The notes under the pieces were generated by a model. That model saw only the letters and a program-made list of their open reading frames with translations, ran no database searches and was not told where the DNA came from. This document shows positions 21,184 to 33,920 of a stretch of 64,000 nt of DNA, piece after piece (position 1 is the first letter of the stretch; every line of letters begins with the position of its first letter). A program made the position numbers and the translations under genes. This stretch comes from Cymbidium sinense (lineage: Eukaryota > Streptophyta > Magnoliopsida > Asparagales > Orchidaceae). The stretch is taken from contig CM038228.1 of NCBI GenBank assembly GCA_021442155.1, positions 89,919,737-89,983,736 of the forward strand, in the 5' to 3' direction.

Positions 21184-22490
21184 GATGGACCCTGTCAATT
21201 TGTGATGGACTGCACTGAGTAGGGGTCATGTTGGTCTTGGTCTAGCTTAGATTTACCAATCCAAGGGGGTAGTCTACCAACCACGTAGTAGGACTATCCA
21301 AATAAAGGGGTTGCCTTTCGATATGCAGTAGTTGTACTAGGAAGAAAGCATAGTAGACTTACATCCTCCAAAATAGGGATCAGTCATTGGGGTGATCAAT
21401 TGGTGACACAACAAATCTAACTCAACCTGAGGCTGACTATTGGGTGAATGTCATTGGGGGACTCAAATCAGCTCAAAGAGTCAAAATTAATTTTATTTTT
21501 TGTTATGTTTGATGGATCCCATAGGTTTTTGATGGGCTGCACTGAGTAGGGGCCATGGTGCCTTGGCCTAATTTAGATTTACCAATCCAAAGGGAGTAGC
21601 TTCCAGACTGAGGGGGGAACTATCCGACCAAAGGGTGCCTTTCGGTTTGCAGCAGTTGATTCAGGGAAGAAAGCTCGGGGACTCACATCTTTCTTAAATA
21701 GAAGACCGCTATGGTGATTAGTTGGTGACACAATGAATCAAACCCAACTTGAGGCTGACTAATGAGTGAATGTCACTAGGGGACTTAAATCATCTCAAAG
21801 ATAGTCAAAATTAATTTCATTTTTTATTATGTTTGATGGATCCCATAGGTTTGTGATGGACTGCATTGAGTAGGGGTCATGTTGGCCTTGATCTACTTTA
21901 GATTTACCAATTCAAAGGGGTAGTCTTCCAACCACATAGTAGGACTATCCAACCAAAGGAGTGCCTTCCGGTTCATAGTGACCAATTCAGGGAAGAAAAT
22001 ATGGGGACTCACATCTTCCACTACAAAAGACCACTAGAGTGACACGTTAGTAAGGTAACATGTTAACCCGACCTAGGGCTAACTACTAAGTGAATGCTAC
22101 TAGGGGATTTAAATCAGCTCAAAGACAGTCATAGTTTATTTCATTTTTTTTAGTTATATTTAATGGATCCCATCAGTTTGCGATGGATTGCACTGAGTAA
22201 GGGCCATGGTTCCTTAGTCTAATTTGGATTTACCAATCCAAAGGGAGTGGCTTCCTGACCGAGAGGAGAACTATCCGACCAAAGGGTGCCTTTCAATTTG
22301 CAACAGTTAATTCAGGGAAGAAAGCTCAATGAATCACATTTTTCCTGAATAGAAGACTGCTGGGGTGACACATTAGCGAGGTAACATACCCGACCTAGGG
22401 TTGCCCATCAGTTGTGACAGTCATGCTAGAAAGAATGTGTAGTAGACTTACATCTTTCAAAGCATAATGACTATCTGGGTAACCTGTCTG
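21184..22490 (-). repeat. About 325-bp tandem repeats, 3' UTR of B
   Basis: Unit starts at 21184, 21511, 21835 and 22162 (spacing 327, 324, 327), each beginning with a form of GATGGATCCCAT then GATGGACTGCACTGAG and TTTACCAATCCAAAGG. A more diverged start is at about 22701. Element C carries units at 36034, 36357 and about 36672. Such 3' UTR repeats in Tat/Ogre elements are known sources of satellite DNA. Confidence 0.8.
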
Positions 22491-22690
22491 TGGCAAAATA
22501 GATTGAATCCGACCTAAGGATGACTACTAAGAGAGTGCAGACCCAAGGACTTATCTCTACTCGAGTAGTCAGGAAATTTCTATAGGGAGTTCTGTTGACA
22601 CTCCCCTAAAGATAGGATACGTGCTTGGGGAAAGGGCCACTAAGGGCTTGAGTTCCTAATTCACAAGAAAATTAATTTATTTATTTATTT

Positions 22691-23480
22691 TTTTATTTAT
22701 CGTGGACCCTGTTAGTTTGTGAGGGATCATACTGAGAAGGATCTTATATTAACCTAGACATATCTCAGATTTAGTGAACCAAGGGAGAATCTATGCATCC
22801 GGTGAATAAATTCTCTAACTGCAGTGGTGGCTACTAGGAAAGGGGCCTGTCCAACCCAAGAGTAGCACGGGTAGTGTCTAAATGGGGTCGCAAAGGATGT
22901 GATCCAAATAGAGTGCCCGTAGGGAGAGGGGTTGTTTAGGGCTTTATCCAAAACCCTGGAGAATATAATATCTATAGGTATTCGGTGGCCAACTCAAGGA
23001 GAAAGCTCAGGGACTCATATCCACCAAGAGTGTTATATCCACTGGGTGAGTCTTGTCATCATAGCAAACATCAACCAACCTAAGGTGCCCATTGATTTAT
23101 GATAATTAGCCTAGGAAGAAAGCATCAGTCTTCCTCATCGACTATTTGGATTTATCTTATTTCGGCAGTCTATCGACTAGGGGACTGAGTGAATGCCACT
23201 AGGGGACTTATATCAACTCAAAAGTAGTCAAGAGGAAAGGAGCCTCTGGGAGACTTATCCTAAACCTCAAATATACTCAACCTAGTCAGTGTATGATGGC
23301 TAGTTCAAGAAGAAAGCATGTAGGCTTACATCCTCTTAAACAGAGTCAACATGAGGTAGCTTACTGGCTGTGTAGTGAGGTCTACTAAACTAATAAGGTG
23401 CTCGTGTTTGCCATGGTCAAGTCAACAAGAAATCATGGGGACTCACATCTGGACAAGTGACCATTGGGGTGACGGACTAG
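22691..23480 (-). repeat. Diverged repeat zone, 3' UTR of B
   Basis: Phrases such as AAGAAAGC...GGACTCACATC, GTGACxxACTAGC and GTGAATGCCACTAGGGG recur with irregular spacing, showing older copies of the same repeat type as at 21184-22490. Counterpart in element C: about 37190-38000. No gene seen. Confidence 0.5.
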
Positions 23481-23599
23481 CGAGGTAGTATGTCAGCCCG
23501 ACCTAGATCAACTAATGAGTGATTGCCACAGGGGGCTTGCTCCCACATCAAAATAGCCTGAGACAAAAGATATGTGTTTGTTTTTGTGCTTGTGTTAAA

Positions 23600-23870
23600 G
23601 GGAATAGGATGCCTCTTGGGTTCTCTCACACCTACCCTAAACACACTGGGAATTTGATTAAATGGTTCCATGAATGGTAGTTGTCATCCCACCAAGAAAG
23701 GATGTCGCATGGGTTCTCTTACTCCTAACTTAAATGTGCTAGTCGAAATAGGATGCCTCTTGGGTTCTCTCTCAGTAGTAGTCTTTGTTTATGTTTGATG
23801 TTGTGTTATGAAAGAAGGATAGGATGCCTCACGGGTTCTCTTACACCTACCCTAAACACGTCATGGTGGA
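23600..23870 (-). repeat. Short repeats next to integrase end, element B
   Basis: Four copies of AGGATGCCTCxxGGGTTCTCT (or AGGATGTCGC) followed by ACACCTACCCTAAACA or a variant, at about 23606, 23699, 23750 and 23821. Element C has four at about 38096, 38187, 38239 and 38318. Confidence 0.6.
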
Positions 23871-23933
23871 TTCGCAAATAAGCAAACAACGCTTCAAAAT
23901 AAGAGAATATTTTGATGAATTGGAATAGTATTT

Positions 23934-25100
23934 TTATTTTTGAAGATAATTATTTTCAAACATGATTTTATGGGTAGTATTATTCAAATAGAGCCCATTT
24001 ATTAGAAGCATCGGGTGTTCCCCTTTACAATCAATAAGCTGATAAGATCCTCCTTGGTAGGCCTTCTCTATGACAAAAGGGTCTTCCCAAGTGGGTTCAA
24101 ACTTGCCTCTCATCTTTCGATGAGCAAAAATTGGTCTCCTTAGAACTAATACAAGCTCTCCTACCTGAAAAGTTCTAGGCCAGACCATCTTGTTGTGAGC
24201 TTGAATCATCTTGGTCATATACAACTTCGAGGTTCTAGCACACCCATAGGTGTCTCTCCTTCAAACATTTGAGCTCTTCTAACCACAACTTAGCATTCTG
24301 CTCTGTAGTGATTTTACTACCCATTGTTATCCTTAGTGATGGGAGTTGAACTTTTAATGGTAGAATGACTTTAGATCATACCCTAAGGAGAATGCGAGGT
24401 ACATTGAGTTGAATTTTTGTATGTAGTGCGGTATGCCCACAAGCTTAGTTGATCATGCCTTCTCTTATGTATCAGTGTCTTCTTTAGTATCTATGAGAGT
24501 TTTGTTGAATGCTTACGCTAGCCATTTCACAGGTAGTAGATGGTGGAGTATCTCAATCTATACAGTATCTTACGGTAAAATTTTGATCTTGGTGCTCTTG
24601 AATGTAGTACCATTATCGAATATAATTCATTGAGGCACCCAACATATATGATATGGTTCTAAAAATTAGAGCACATCTTGGTTGTGACCTCTAGTGGGAT
24701 TGCCTCGCCCACTTGGAAAAGTAGTTGGTGGCTAAGATGAGCGATGACCCTTGGGAAGGAGGATCGATGGGACCCACAATGTAGGTACCCCAACACTTTC
24801 GAAGGCCAATGTATGTAGAATGTTGGGTGGTTGATGGACCACACCATGTACTTATTGATGGCATCTCTAACCATATTCATGTAGTCTAATCAAGGCCGTA
24901 TCCTAGTCTCTTGATCTTTTCATCTTTTGACTTGATCATTGACGAATGTACCGGTCACTTCTTTGATTTATGTTTGTCTACAAACCACATTTGATCGAAG
25001 ATCATGACCGGTGTCATCCACAAGTGCATATTAGAGAGCTCTCTATTTCATCTAATGGGCTTGTGACTTCTCTTGAGGTAGTTTTCCTCTAATCAAGTAA
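23934..25100 (-). pseudogene. Integrase, element B
   Basis: C-terminal domain is open over 96 codons (24224-23934): FQVGELVLVLRRPIF, GKFEPTWEDPFVIEKAY and GGSYQLIDCKG, a GPY/F-type module. The core lies at about 24900-24400 in broken frames; the second catalytic Asp is present in IFDNGTTF (about 24625-24605), directly preceded by an in-frame TGA that element C has at the same codon. The N-terminal zinc part is at about 25060-24900, heavily decayed. It would insert the cDNA into host DNA. Not functional. Confidence 0.75.
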
Positions 25101-25640
25101 TCTATGAATGGTTGCCTCCAATCCAGCTCCTCAACCTTTTGAATCTCCTTGAGAAAGTCTCTCGATGAGTTCAGCATCAATAAGGGATAGGACTTATCTA
25201 TTTTGGACCCTTATTGGAATAGACTCATCTTCCGGACATGCCAATTCCTTAGTGAGTTTGGCCAAGGCATCTGCTACTACATTCTCTCTTTGAGGGACCT
25301 TGTAAATGGTGACCTCAAGGATTTGGGCCAACAGCTTCATAGTAAACTCATGATAGTGACAAAGCTTGGGTTTGACCTTAGGACCCATCGGTTGATGACC
25401 GTTAAGAATCCAGTAAATATTGATGCTTTTGACACACTATAATGGATAACTCTAGATGAAAGCCTCTACTGACTTCATTATTGGAGCATGGATTGGAGAG
25501 TATGAGAATCTCATCACATCATAGTTAGAGTTAAAGATCTATTCCCCCCTACCTTTCACGGAAGAGTAGATGGTGGTTCTTCTAAAAGGAAGTCTCAAAA
25601 TACATCTCCCAACGGTGGTTGTCAACCTCCCCTAAGTTCA
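25101..25640 (-). pseudogene. Second RNase H (aRH), element B
   Basis: Minus-strand remnant. The open stretch 25388-25194 corresponds to the C-terminal half (MKLLAQILEVTIYKVPQREN and DALAKLTKELA, the usual end of aRH, with an Asp-Ala-Leu-Ala motif). The N-terminal YFDG motif is damaged by a deletion near 25590. Confidence 0.6.
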
Positions 25641-26100
25641 TGATTTGTTCATCAGGGAGATCGTCACTAAGTAGAGAGTCAGCAGGAAGTGGGTGTGTTG
25701 TTGAGAAATCCTCTAGTGCTTGTCCTTTTACTGCATAGAGGAGTATGAATGTAATGTCAAACTATAAGAGAATCATAATTGTCTGAATAATGTCGGTCGT
25801 GTCATGAGATACTATAGTGGATTGATTTTTGAAATTAAGAACACCTTATGAGAAAGCTTGTAGTGTCATAGCTTTTGGGATGCAAAGATTAAAGCTTGGT
25901 AATGTTTCTTAATAGGTGGGTAGTTAACTTATGGGGATCACAATGCGAGGTAGTAGAGATTCTTCTTTCATTGCTTGGGCCAAATAAAGTTCCATGGGAT
26001 TCATCCAATCAAGAATGTAGAGGATCGGCCTTGCGATAGAGCTAGGCCGGTAGCTTCACTAGATACTCCAATCACCCTTGGAATGATCTAAGTTGAGTTA
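25641..26100 (-). pseudogene. RH1 and spacer, element B
   Basis: Aligns with 905-1490 of element A (shared plus-strand phrases such as aacctcccctaagttcatgat and ccttatgagaaagc) but shortened and without a readable frame. Annotated by position and DNA similarity only. Confidence 0.5.
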
Positions 26101-26760
26101 GACTTTTAGGGGGTGTCATTTCTAAGATAGCTTTGATCTTTTCTAGGTCTATTTCTATTCCTCGATGTTGGACAACAAACCCAAGGAACATCCACCACAC
26201 TTGAGTTCATTTTAAGGTTGAATTGTCTTAACCGTTCAAAAACTACTCTTAAGTCAAAGAGATGGTCTTCCTTTTCTTTACTTTTGACTACTAGATCATC
26301 AACATAGCACTCAATTTGATGATGAATGAGTTTGTTAAAGATTTGAGTCATGGCTCGTCGGTATGTAACACTAGCATTTTTAAGGCCAAAAGGCATGACC
26401 TTATAACAAAAAATTCTTATCAGGGTTCAAAAAGCAGTGTTTCTTTCATCCTCGGGGGCCATATTGATTTGGTTGTAGCTAGATGACCCATCCATGAAGG
26501 AGAATACTGCATGACATGAGGCAATGTCTACCATTAATTCTAGTATAGGAAGAGAAACTTCATCCTTAGGACATGCCTTATTTAAGTCCCTAAAATTGAT
26601 GCATATGCAAATTTGACCATTTTTTTCTTGGATGACACTGGCTAACCAGGTAGGGTATTTTTCTTCCCTGATAAAACTAACATCAATCAATTTCTTAATT
26701 TTAGAAATGACCAATTGTTTAATTTCTAATTACATGCCTCTAGGAGCTTGCTTGATAGGG
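26101..26760 (-). pseudogene. Reverse transcriptase, element B
   Basis: Two open pieces. 26714-26427 gives ICINFRDLNKACPKDE, FSFMDGSSSYNQINMAPEDE: the N-terminal finger/palm. 26396-26106 starts with MPFGLKNASVTYRRAM and carries the catalytic YVDDLVVKS, YVDD being 26306-26295. The two are split by a frameshift at about 26400-26425, and the first has no canonical start of its own, being internal to the polyprotein. This is the clearest RT in the window. Confidence 0.85.
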
Positions 26761-27999
26761 TTAGTGTTAGGGCTATTAGTTTGTGGTACATCGAGATAAT
26801 CAGAGCATCTCTTCATTACACCATGTAAAGCAGTCCTTAAACTCAATCAATAGCCTAACTAAGTCATTGGTTTCTTCTTCGTTCAGCAGAGAACGGATGT
26901 ATATCGGGCATGGATCTTCTTCTGTCCCGAGGTTGATTTCTTTGAGCTTGTCAATAGTTGAATGGATTTCTTCTTCAAATTCTATTTGTGCATCTTTGGT
27001 TTTAAGATCATATGGATCATCTAAGTTTCTAAACACACTTTCTCATAAGAGTTAGTGTGGTTTGAGAAGAACCTATCAGACTCTAAATGATTGGTGACAA
27101 CTAAGCAGTAATCATCATCATCGATTGGACCCACTGTACTGAATACTAGTCCTGATCTTTATTGTTCATCCCTGCCTTTTTTGTTCCATAGCTTTTCAAA
27201 ATACTCTTACCCATTTGGATCATGTATAAGGAATCAAACCTTTCATTGCAAGATTAAGAACACAAGGCGAGTACCATTCAAAAGGTAATTCCATTAAATC
27301 TTTATATGAATTATCCTCAAGTTCTACATCTATTTCTGGACTTGAGGATGATGATCACAATGGGAATCTCTTTAGTTTGACATCCATGGAAGACCTAGGG
27401 GCTTTATAAACTACTAAACCTTCAACTTTTTGAGAAGAAAGTGAGGTTAGAGCTAAAGTTCCCAACTGCTATCTCATAGTTTTACATAAACCTGATTCGA
27501 ATACATTCATGCTTTGTTTGGAGGCCCAATCTTTGTAGCTCAGTGTCACCTCAATGAAAGAAACTGAGGGTTGGTGGTATGCTAATCACATGAGACTCAT
27601 CCTTCGAGCTGGATTCCAAATCTATGTGAATAGCAGGAGTACTCCCGTGAACTAGAACATAGCACCTATTGGCTAGTAGCCAACCAGGGGGTCTTACACC
27701 TCTGTGCCTCTGTCTATGCCTCCCTGGAGGTGAGTCATCCATTTACATTGTGATGGAACGAACTATGGATGGAATGTGACATGTGGCTCTACTTCTTCCT
27801 CGGTGTCCTTTTCTCGTTCACTTGTATTTTCCCTTTTATTTTCTTTTTCTTTTATTTTTCTTTTTCTTCTTTTTATTTTTATTTTGTGTTTGCATTTTGA
27901 CCAAGTTCATGAGAAAAGGTGTTTTGATTTTAAGGATGATTGTAGGTTGCATCCTCATATATCTCGACCTCTCTAACTGAAAATGGCTTTTCATCTCTA
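26761..27999 (-). pseudogene. RT connector, K/E tract and protease stub, element B
   Basis: The open piece 27036-26800 reads NLGTEEDPCPIYIRSLLNEE and LIEFKDCFTW, the conserved lead-in to RT. Upstream, 27742-27551 equals the Pro/Arg-rich part of A and C, then the pyrimidine tract 27820-27895 (K/E tract on the minus strand) and the last about 90 bp of the protease region, ending at 27999 where the LTR of C begins. Confidence 0.65.
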
Positions 28000-28094
28000 T
28001 GATGAAATTTTCTTATATACTTCCATCTTCAATCTATGGATAAAATGAAGATAGAAATATACTCTTCATTTGGACAGATCAGAGATATTCTTAT

Positions 28095-28155
28095 TAGGGG
28101 TGATGACATTGAGGAATAGTGTACTATCTTGAAAGATAGAAGTCACCATCTTACA
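28095..28155 (-). other. Double stem-loop near LTR end, 3' LTR of C
   Basis: Same structure as at 10233-10297: outer arms TTAGGGGTGATGAC and GTCACCATCTTA with mismatches, inner CTATCT-TGAA-AGATAG perfect. Confidence 0.5.
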
Positions 28156-29559
28156 ATAGACCTAATCACCTAATAAGGACTCCTAAGGACAATGGGTCTT
28201 CGCATGTACCAAAGATTCTTCCCCTAATTTACATAGAAAAGTAAAGTAGAGTTTATTTTAAATTGGGTTCATTAAGTTCCTTATGGAGGCAAGCCCCCAT
28301 AGTTAATTACATCTTAAGGAATGAGATTCCTTAGAATATTCTCGATTAAGGTAAATGATCATTGTCTCCAAAGATTTCAAAGATAGGACTATCAATCAAT
28401 TGGTTATTTTTGAAAGATCAAATGGGATTGATCAAGAGGAGGGAGTTATTATCAAAATCAAGAGGAGATGAGTAGGGGATGCTCATGATACTAGGAAGCC
28501 TAGTAAGCATCACAAACTATCCTATGGTTGGGCTTTACATTTTTGAAATTGAGGAGAATTGTTTATTTGAGTTGAATTTTTATTAGAAATTTAGGGACTT
28601 TTCACAAGATCATGGAAATGCCTAAGAGGTGAGGATTTATGCTTATAGCACACAAAGGGGAGAAGCAACCTCGGATCCTAAATGTAGGGAGCTTTGGCGA
28701 GGGCCAAAGCACGACCTAACTCTAAGGCAAAAATGAGTATCTGGTTTACCTCTATTGGAGGGTAAATCACTCAACTATTTAGACTTACAATCACCTGGGG
28801 GTGGCCACCAACTAACTCCTCCTACAATTTTAAATATATGTAGGCAAGTCATATGCATTTATAAGATATCTAGGTTGTTATTCATTTAGAAAGAGACTAA
28901 GTTCTTAAACAACCTAAGAGACTAGATCATGTAGGGTATGAGTTAATGACTTAAATCTAATGCAAATTTTATTAAGTTTTATTTTCATTTTTGGACAATT
29001 GATTTAACACAGGCTATGGGATTCATATGCCTAATGCATGAGAAATTTGATTATGGGCCAAAATCAGTAAGAAGGAGGTGTGTTTCCACCATGGCTCTCA
29101 ATGGTCAAGTCAAGTTCCCTAGCAAAGGTGAAAGCCCTCCATAAGCAAGAGTGGAACAAGCTGCTTTTTATGCATGATGTGAAAACATACAACATCCAGC
29201 TAAGGGGTTGTTAAATTATTTATCTTGTTTAATAACCTAGGCTTTAGCTGAGGTTATAAGTTATTAATTTTTAATTTTGAGTTTATTAATTGGATAGAAA
29301 ATTTATTATTATTTTTAAGAGCCTAATCGCATCTAGGCCATTCATCAAAGCACGGAAGAAACTAGGAAAATATGTCATCTTAATGCACAAGCTAAATAAA
29401 TATCAAATAATTTATAAAGCTAGCGCAAAAGAATAAGAGGCCTTTTGTGGTCAGGCTCCACCGCACAAACCTAAAAAGAAATTGGGTAGTGAGCTCTACC
29501 CTTATACAACCCGGATTACAAATGAATTAATTACAATAAATAAAAGAATTCATGTTATA

Positions 29560-29635
29560 AGTTCTTCATTCTTCATTTCTCCTTTCTTCTTTCTTCTTTT
29601 CTTTCTTCTTTCTTCTTTCTTCTTTCTTCTCTTGG
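29560..29635. repeat. TTCTTTC polypyrimidine tract, 3' LTR of C
   Basis: Longest version of the variable CTT tract of this LTR family, with five or more TTTCTTC units in a row. Confidence 0.75.
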
Positions 29636-30733
29636 CTTGGTTGGAACATGGTTGCTCCAAAGGCTTCACATGGTGCATAAGACATAGTCTTATGACCAAT
29701 GTTTATCCTAATCCCCCATAACATTCATTCTAAATTCTAATTGCAAAAATTACATGAAAATGGGAAAAGTAAATCTAACTAAAACCTCTAAAACAGAGAT
29801 TAACTAAACACACCAGACAATCCCAAGCATGTATATGAATAAATTGGACTTAGCACTCCACACATGGGTAATTGAGTCCACCTGGACAATTTTTTGATTA
29901 TGCTTAGGGGTATAAGCAACCTGCATAGCAAAAATCATTTATATTTTTATTACAACGCCTCTTAAGCATAATCCCCTGTAAAATAATAGTTAGACTAAGA
30001 TCTCCCTACCATTCAGTCTATACATATACACCCTAACATCTAAACTAAAATATCACATCATAAAATAGAATCAAGCATCAAACTATGCACCGCCCTAACA
30101 TAGAGCTAGAAATAGTGACTTAGCCTAATGTGTGTGTCATTTAAAGCTTGCATGAAGTGTCTCAGCTAGGCTTTAAGGTTAAGATTTTCTAAGTGTGAAA
30201 GGGTTCAACTTAGAGGGTGGTTTCATTTAAGTGATTTAGTTAATTTTTGTAAATTTTATTTGATGATTTGATTTGGTTTGAATGAACCTACACGCAATTA
30301 CTAAATGTTGTAAAGAGCGAAAAAGAGAAGTGAACTTCTCTTTCCTCCCTACCTTAACTAATTTCTAATGTAGATTCATTAGTGATTTTTTTAGTGAATA
30401 TTTTATTATGTGTTTTAATTAATCCTAATTAGATTTTCTCTAAATAAACCTATTCAATAAGAAAGGAATTTTAAGATTAATTAAAGTGAATTACTATGAC
30501 AAAACACATAACCATTTATTTCTTTCCAACATGTGTATCATGTATATGAAATGATCTTAAGCATATCTATACATATAAATGTAAATATTTAGCACACCTT
30601 AATGGTGAATACTAAGGGATGTTGCTTAAGAAAATTTGGATGCTTCATGATGCATGATTTTGTTAAGTAGAAAAGGGAGGGATTCTTTTATCCATTAATC
30701 AAATGCACATTTACATGTATAAAAGATATATGT

Positions 30734-30834
30734 GAGTACGGTGCCATTATTTTCTACACCAGGGGTGTAAGGTATAAAACTTACTTGGGGCTACTTGAAC
30801 CTTTGCAACCCCGAGGTGTCCAGACTAATATACC
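30734..30834 (-). promoter_or_regulatory. Conserved LTR block, possible core promoter (3' LTR of C)
   Basis: Equivalent of 15712-15812. The element-sense TATA-like stretch is GTAGAAAATAATGG here, so not a clean TATA box. Tentative. Confidence 0.3.
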
Positions 30835-33559
30835 ACTTTTCTTAAATACATGTGCATGTACAAAAAGAAATTAATGGAAAAAGAGTCATGCAAAAGATTT
30901 TTATGTTTGATTTGGTTATGCAATTTACATGTGTAAATGTGAAGATTCTTCTTAAAGGTTAACATAGGAATGAATAGAAATTGATTTAAGCAAGTGTTGT
31001 GTTCTTTTTAAATGAACTATACACTTTGCAAATCCTATTCAAAACTATGTTAAAAGAGAAGAGAAGGAAAAGTCACATAATGCACATCTTCTATTGTATT
31101 CACATGCAAGCTTATAAGTAATTATAAGTAGCATACCTTTCATTTATCATCTTTGATTTATAATTTTTTTTAAAAAAATAATTTTGGATTTAATACTGAT
31201 AATAACCATTCATATTCTTATTTTAGCCAAAACATGCAATTTGATATAAAGAAAATATTTCATTTTAAATTATTTTTTTCAAAAGACATGGATGCATGAT
31301 TTCATATGACATACACTATTTAGCATGCTAGAAAAGAAATAAAGTGATGTAAGCATGTAACTTCATTCACCCTAATTAATTCCTAAAGACAATCCTTTGG
31401 AATAAGATTATTTAAAGTGAATCAAAGTTGTTTAAAGAGATTTATTTTAATTTTGAGTTTGATTTGATTTTAGGAAATGTGAAAAGGTTTGTTGGCCCTA
31501 ACCCATCTCCCACATATATGTGTTGTTTTAGTTTAATTTTTAGAACCATTAGATTAATTTTATGTTTTTCTTAGGTTAAGGTGTGAATTAAGTTCATTAA
31601 TTACCCCTCACCTACACCTATATATTAAAATAATTATGAGCCAACATATGATATGCAACCACATTGAATTTAAATCAGCACCCTAAGAAAGAAAGGGCCT
31701 AATGCAATTGGCTCATAATTATTGATTAATTAAGCTAAAGGGTTTAATTAAGTAATTTCATAACCTTTCCACACATGTGGGTTGGAAATAATTTCCTTAA
31801 GCATACCTAGGTTATTGAACACCTAAGTATCTACCCAGTAAAGATTGATTAAGTTCAGATTGATTTTGAAATTTTGATTAAGCTAATTAAGAATATTATT
31901 AGTGGATTAATCCTTATTTAGGTTTGGATTAAGGAAGAAAGGGGTTTAGGGAATAGCTTAAGGAAAATATCCTAAAATTATTCTATAAATCTCCTAATTA
32001 CTTAAATAATATTTAATTATCTTAATTAAGTCATTAAATCACTATTCACATGCTTAATTGCCCTTAATTATATTAAGAGAGTGATTAGGGATTCATTAAT
32101 TGATTTCTCTAATTAACTCATTAATAAATTTCAAGAAAATTAGGGAGGCAGAAGTTCCCCCTAAATATGTCTAAGAAGTTTGGAATTAATTAATGAAATG
32201 ATTAGGGAGCAATTAGGGTTATTAAGATTTTAAAAAAACCATAATTAAGAAAAATTCACTATTCAAAATCAATTAGAAATAATTTTATATTATTCCTCTC
32301 CGAATTATCTTTAAAATGAGCCATCATTTATATTTTTCTGATTATTTTGCATTTAGTTATGTATTTTTAAATTCAGTGATTAAGGATATAATATATAACT
32401 AATTCCATGTCAGCCATGTGGATTATGCATGTGCGCTTTCATATTGCGATGGATTTGATTTTTTTTTTTAAGTTGTCAAATGGATTTAAAGTGGATCCCA
32501 TGGAAAAATTCTCTAATTAATGATCCAAAATCATCATTCATTTATCCATCTAAGGCTGATCTTCAGCTTGGATTGAGTAGGGATTAAACACACACCATCT
32601 AAGAGTAAAGAGGAAGACATCCAACGGTCAATTTTAATTGGGATGATACTTTCTTTCACAAAAGACCAAAGAATTCTATACTAAGCTCAGTTTTGAAGCA
32701 TACCTCACTGAAGGCTATCACCGGTGCTCCTAACCATTGAGGTAGCTTCGTCTAGTGGAGATGAACCTCTGTTGAAGGTTTGAAGGCTTAGGTGAGTGGA
32801 CCTTCCTATTGGCCAAAGCTTTCTTCAAAGGCTTGTGGCTTTGGTCTAGCTCCCTCTTCCCGTGGCTTAGATGCTTAGAACTTGACTTGGGTGAGCTCGA
32901 TTGGGTCCTCTGATGGTGCTTGCAAGAGGAATTGGCTTTTGGTAGAGTGATGAATGAATTGGAATTTCTTCCTACCTCCCCTATTTTTGGCTTGAAATGA
33001 GAATGGAGAATTAGGAAGAGCTTAGGGATTACTTTAGAGAGCTTGGGGAGCTTGCCTTAGGTCTCTCTGACTCAATCAATTGTAAGTGATGTCAATTGGA
33101 ATGAAATTAGGGGGAGTAAATCCCCTACTTGGATCAGATGGTCGTGAGCTATCCTTCTATTTTGATCAAATTGATCACATGGAATGGGTTTATTAGGTTG
33201 TTATAAATGCCATGTGATTCAATTTTGGTAGAGAAGAGTAGTGGAGGAGTTTCTCGTGTGTTAAATAAGAGGTATGGGGTGATTCCATATGCTCATTTTC
33301 CATTGGGTGTTTGATTTTGGCCTTGGGTTGGGTTTGGCTGACCCAAACCCATTGGGTCATGTGCACCACACTTATTAGTGTCCACTTGGTCCACTAAGAG
33401 GGTGCCAAGTGGCCATGAAAGGATTTGACCAAATTCAGTGGAATTGCCATAGGTTACCCTTGACCTAGGGTAAAATAGTCATTTGGATTTTATTTCAATT
33501 TAAGGCAGATTTGGAATGGTTTGAAGTGGGCCAAATTTCAATGAATTTGGAGTTGATTT

Positions 33560-33920
33560 GATATCATTTGGCTCATGTTGACCCATTTAGGTCAAAATGG
33601 GTCAACTGGGTCAAGTTGACCAATTGGTCAAATCAAACCAAGGGTTGGGTCAAGTTCATATGACCATTTGAAATATTTGGTATCATTGGTTTGGTTCAAT
33701 TTGGTTTATATTTGGTTTTGGTTCATTTGATTTCACTTTAGGTCAAATGGGTCAAGTTGACCAATTTGACCCATTTGACCCAATTGAGTTAGGTCATGGG
33801 TTGGTTTAGGTTTGGTTGGTCATTTGAAATGTATTGCAAGCTTTATTTTCAATCAATTTTGGTTTAGTTTGATTTTGGCTTGCTTTGACATTTTAGGTCA
33901 AGTTGGGTTCATGGTCAACT
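33560..33920. promoter_or_regulatory. W-box-like cluster, 3' LTR of C
   Basis: GGTCAA/TTGACC hexamers in both orientations, dense at 33577-33650 and 33740-33795. Confidence 0.45.

Larger units (their letters stand above)
20494..23930 (-). other. 3' UTR of element B
   Basis: Non-coding region between integrase end and 3' LTR, matched by 35429-38455 in element C. It starts with GTGTGG...CCACAC arms (20500-20535), then a CCACTAGGGGA-rich part, about 325-bp tandem repeats, a more diverged repeat zone (22690-23480) and a short repeat zone next to integrase. No reading frame is shared between copies. I do not see a convincing polypurine tract next to the LTR. Tat-lineage elements are known for long, variable, repeat-bearing 3' UTRs. 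Confidence 0.65.
15418..27999 (-). mobile_element. Element B: truncated Tat/Ogre-type retrotransposon
   Basis: Minus-strand element, seen from its 3' LTR (15418-20493, left part cut off by element A) through 3' UTR and integrase, aRH, RH1 and RT to the very end of the protease. At 27999/28000 protease-end sequence stops and the LTR of element C starts; gag, leader and 5' LTR of B are not in the window. The continuation does not appear after element C, so simple insertion of C does not explain the whole arrangement. Confidence 0.75.
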
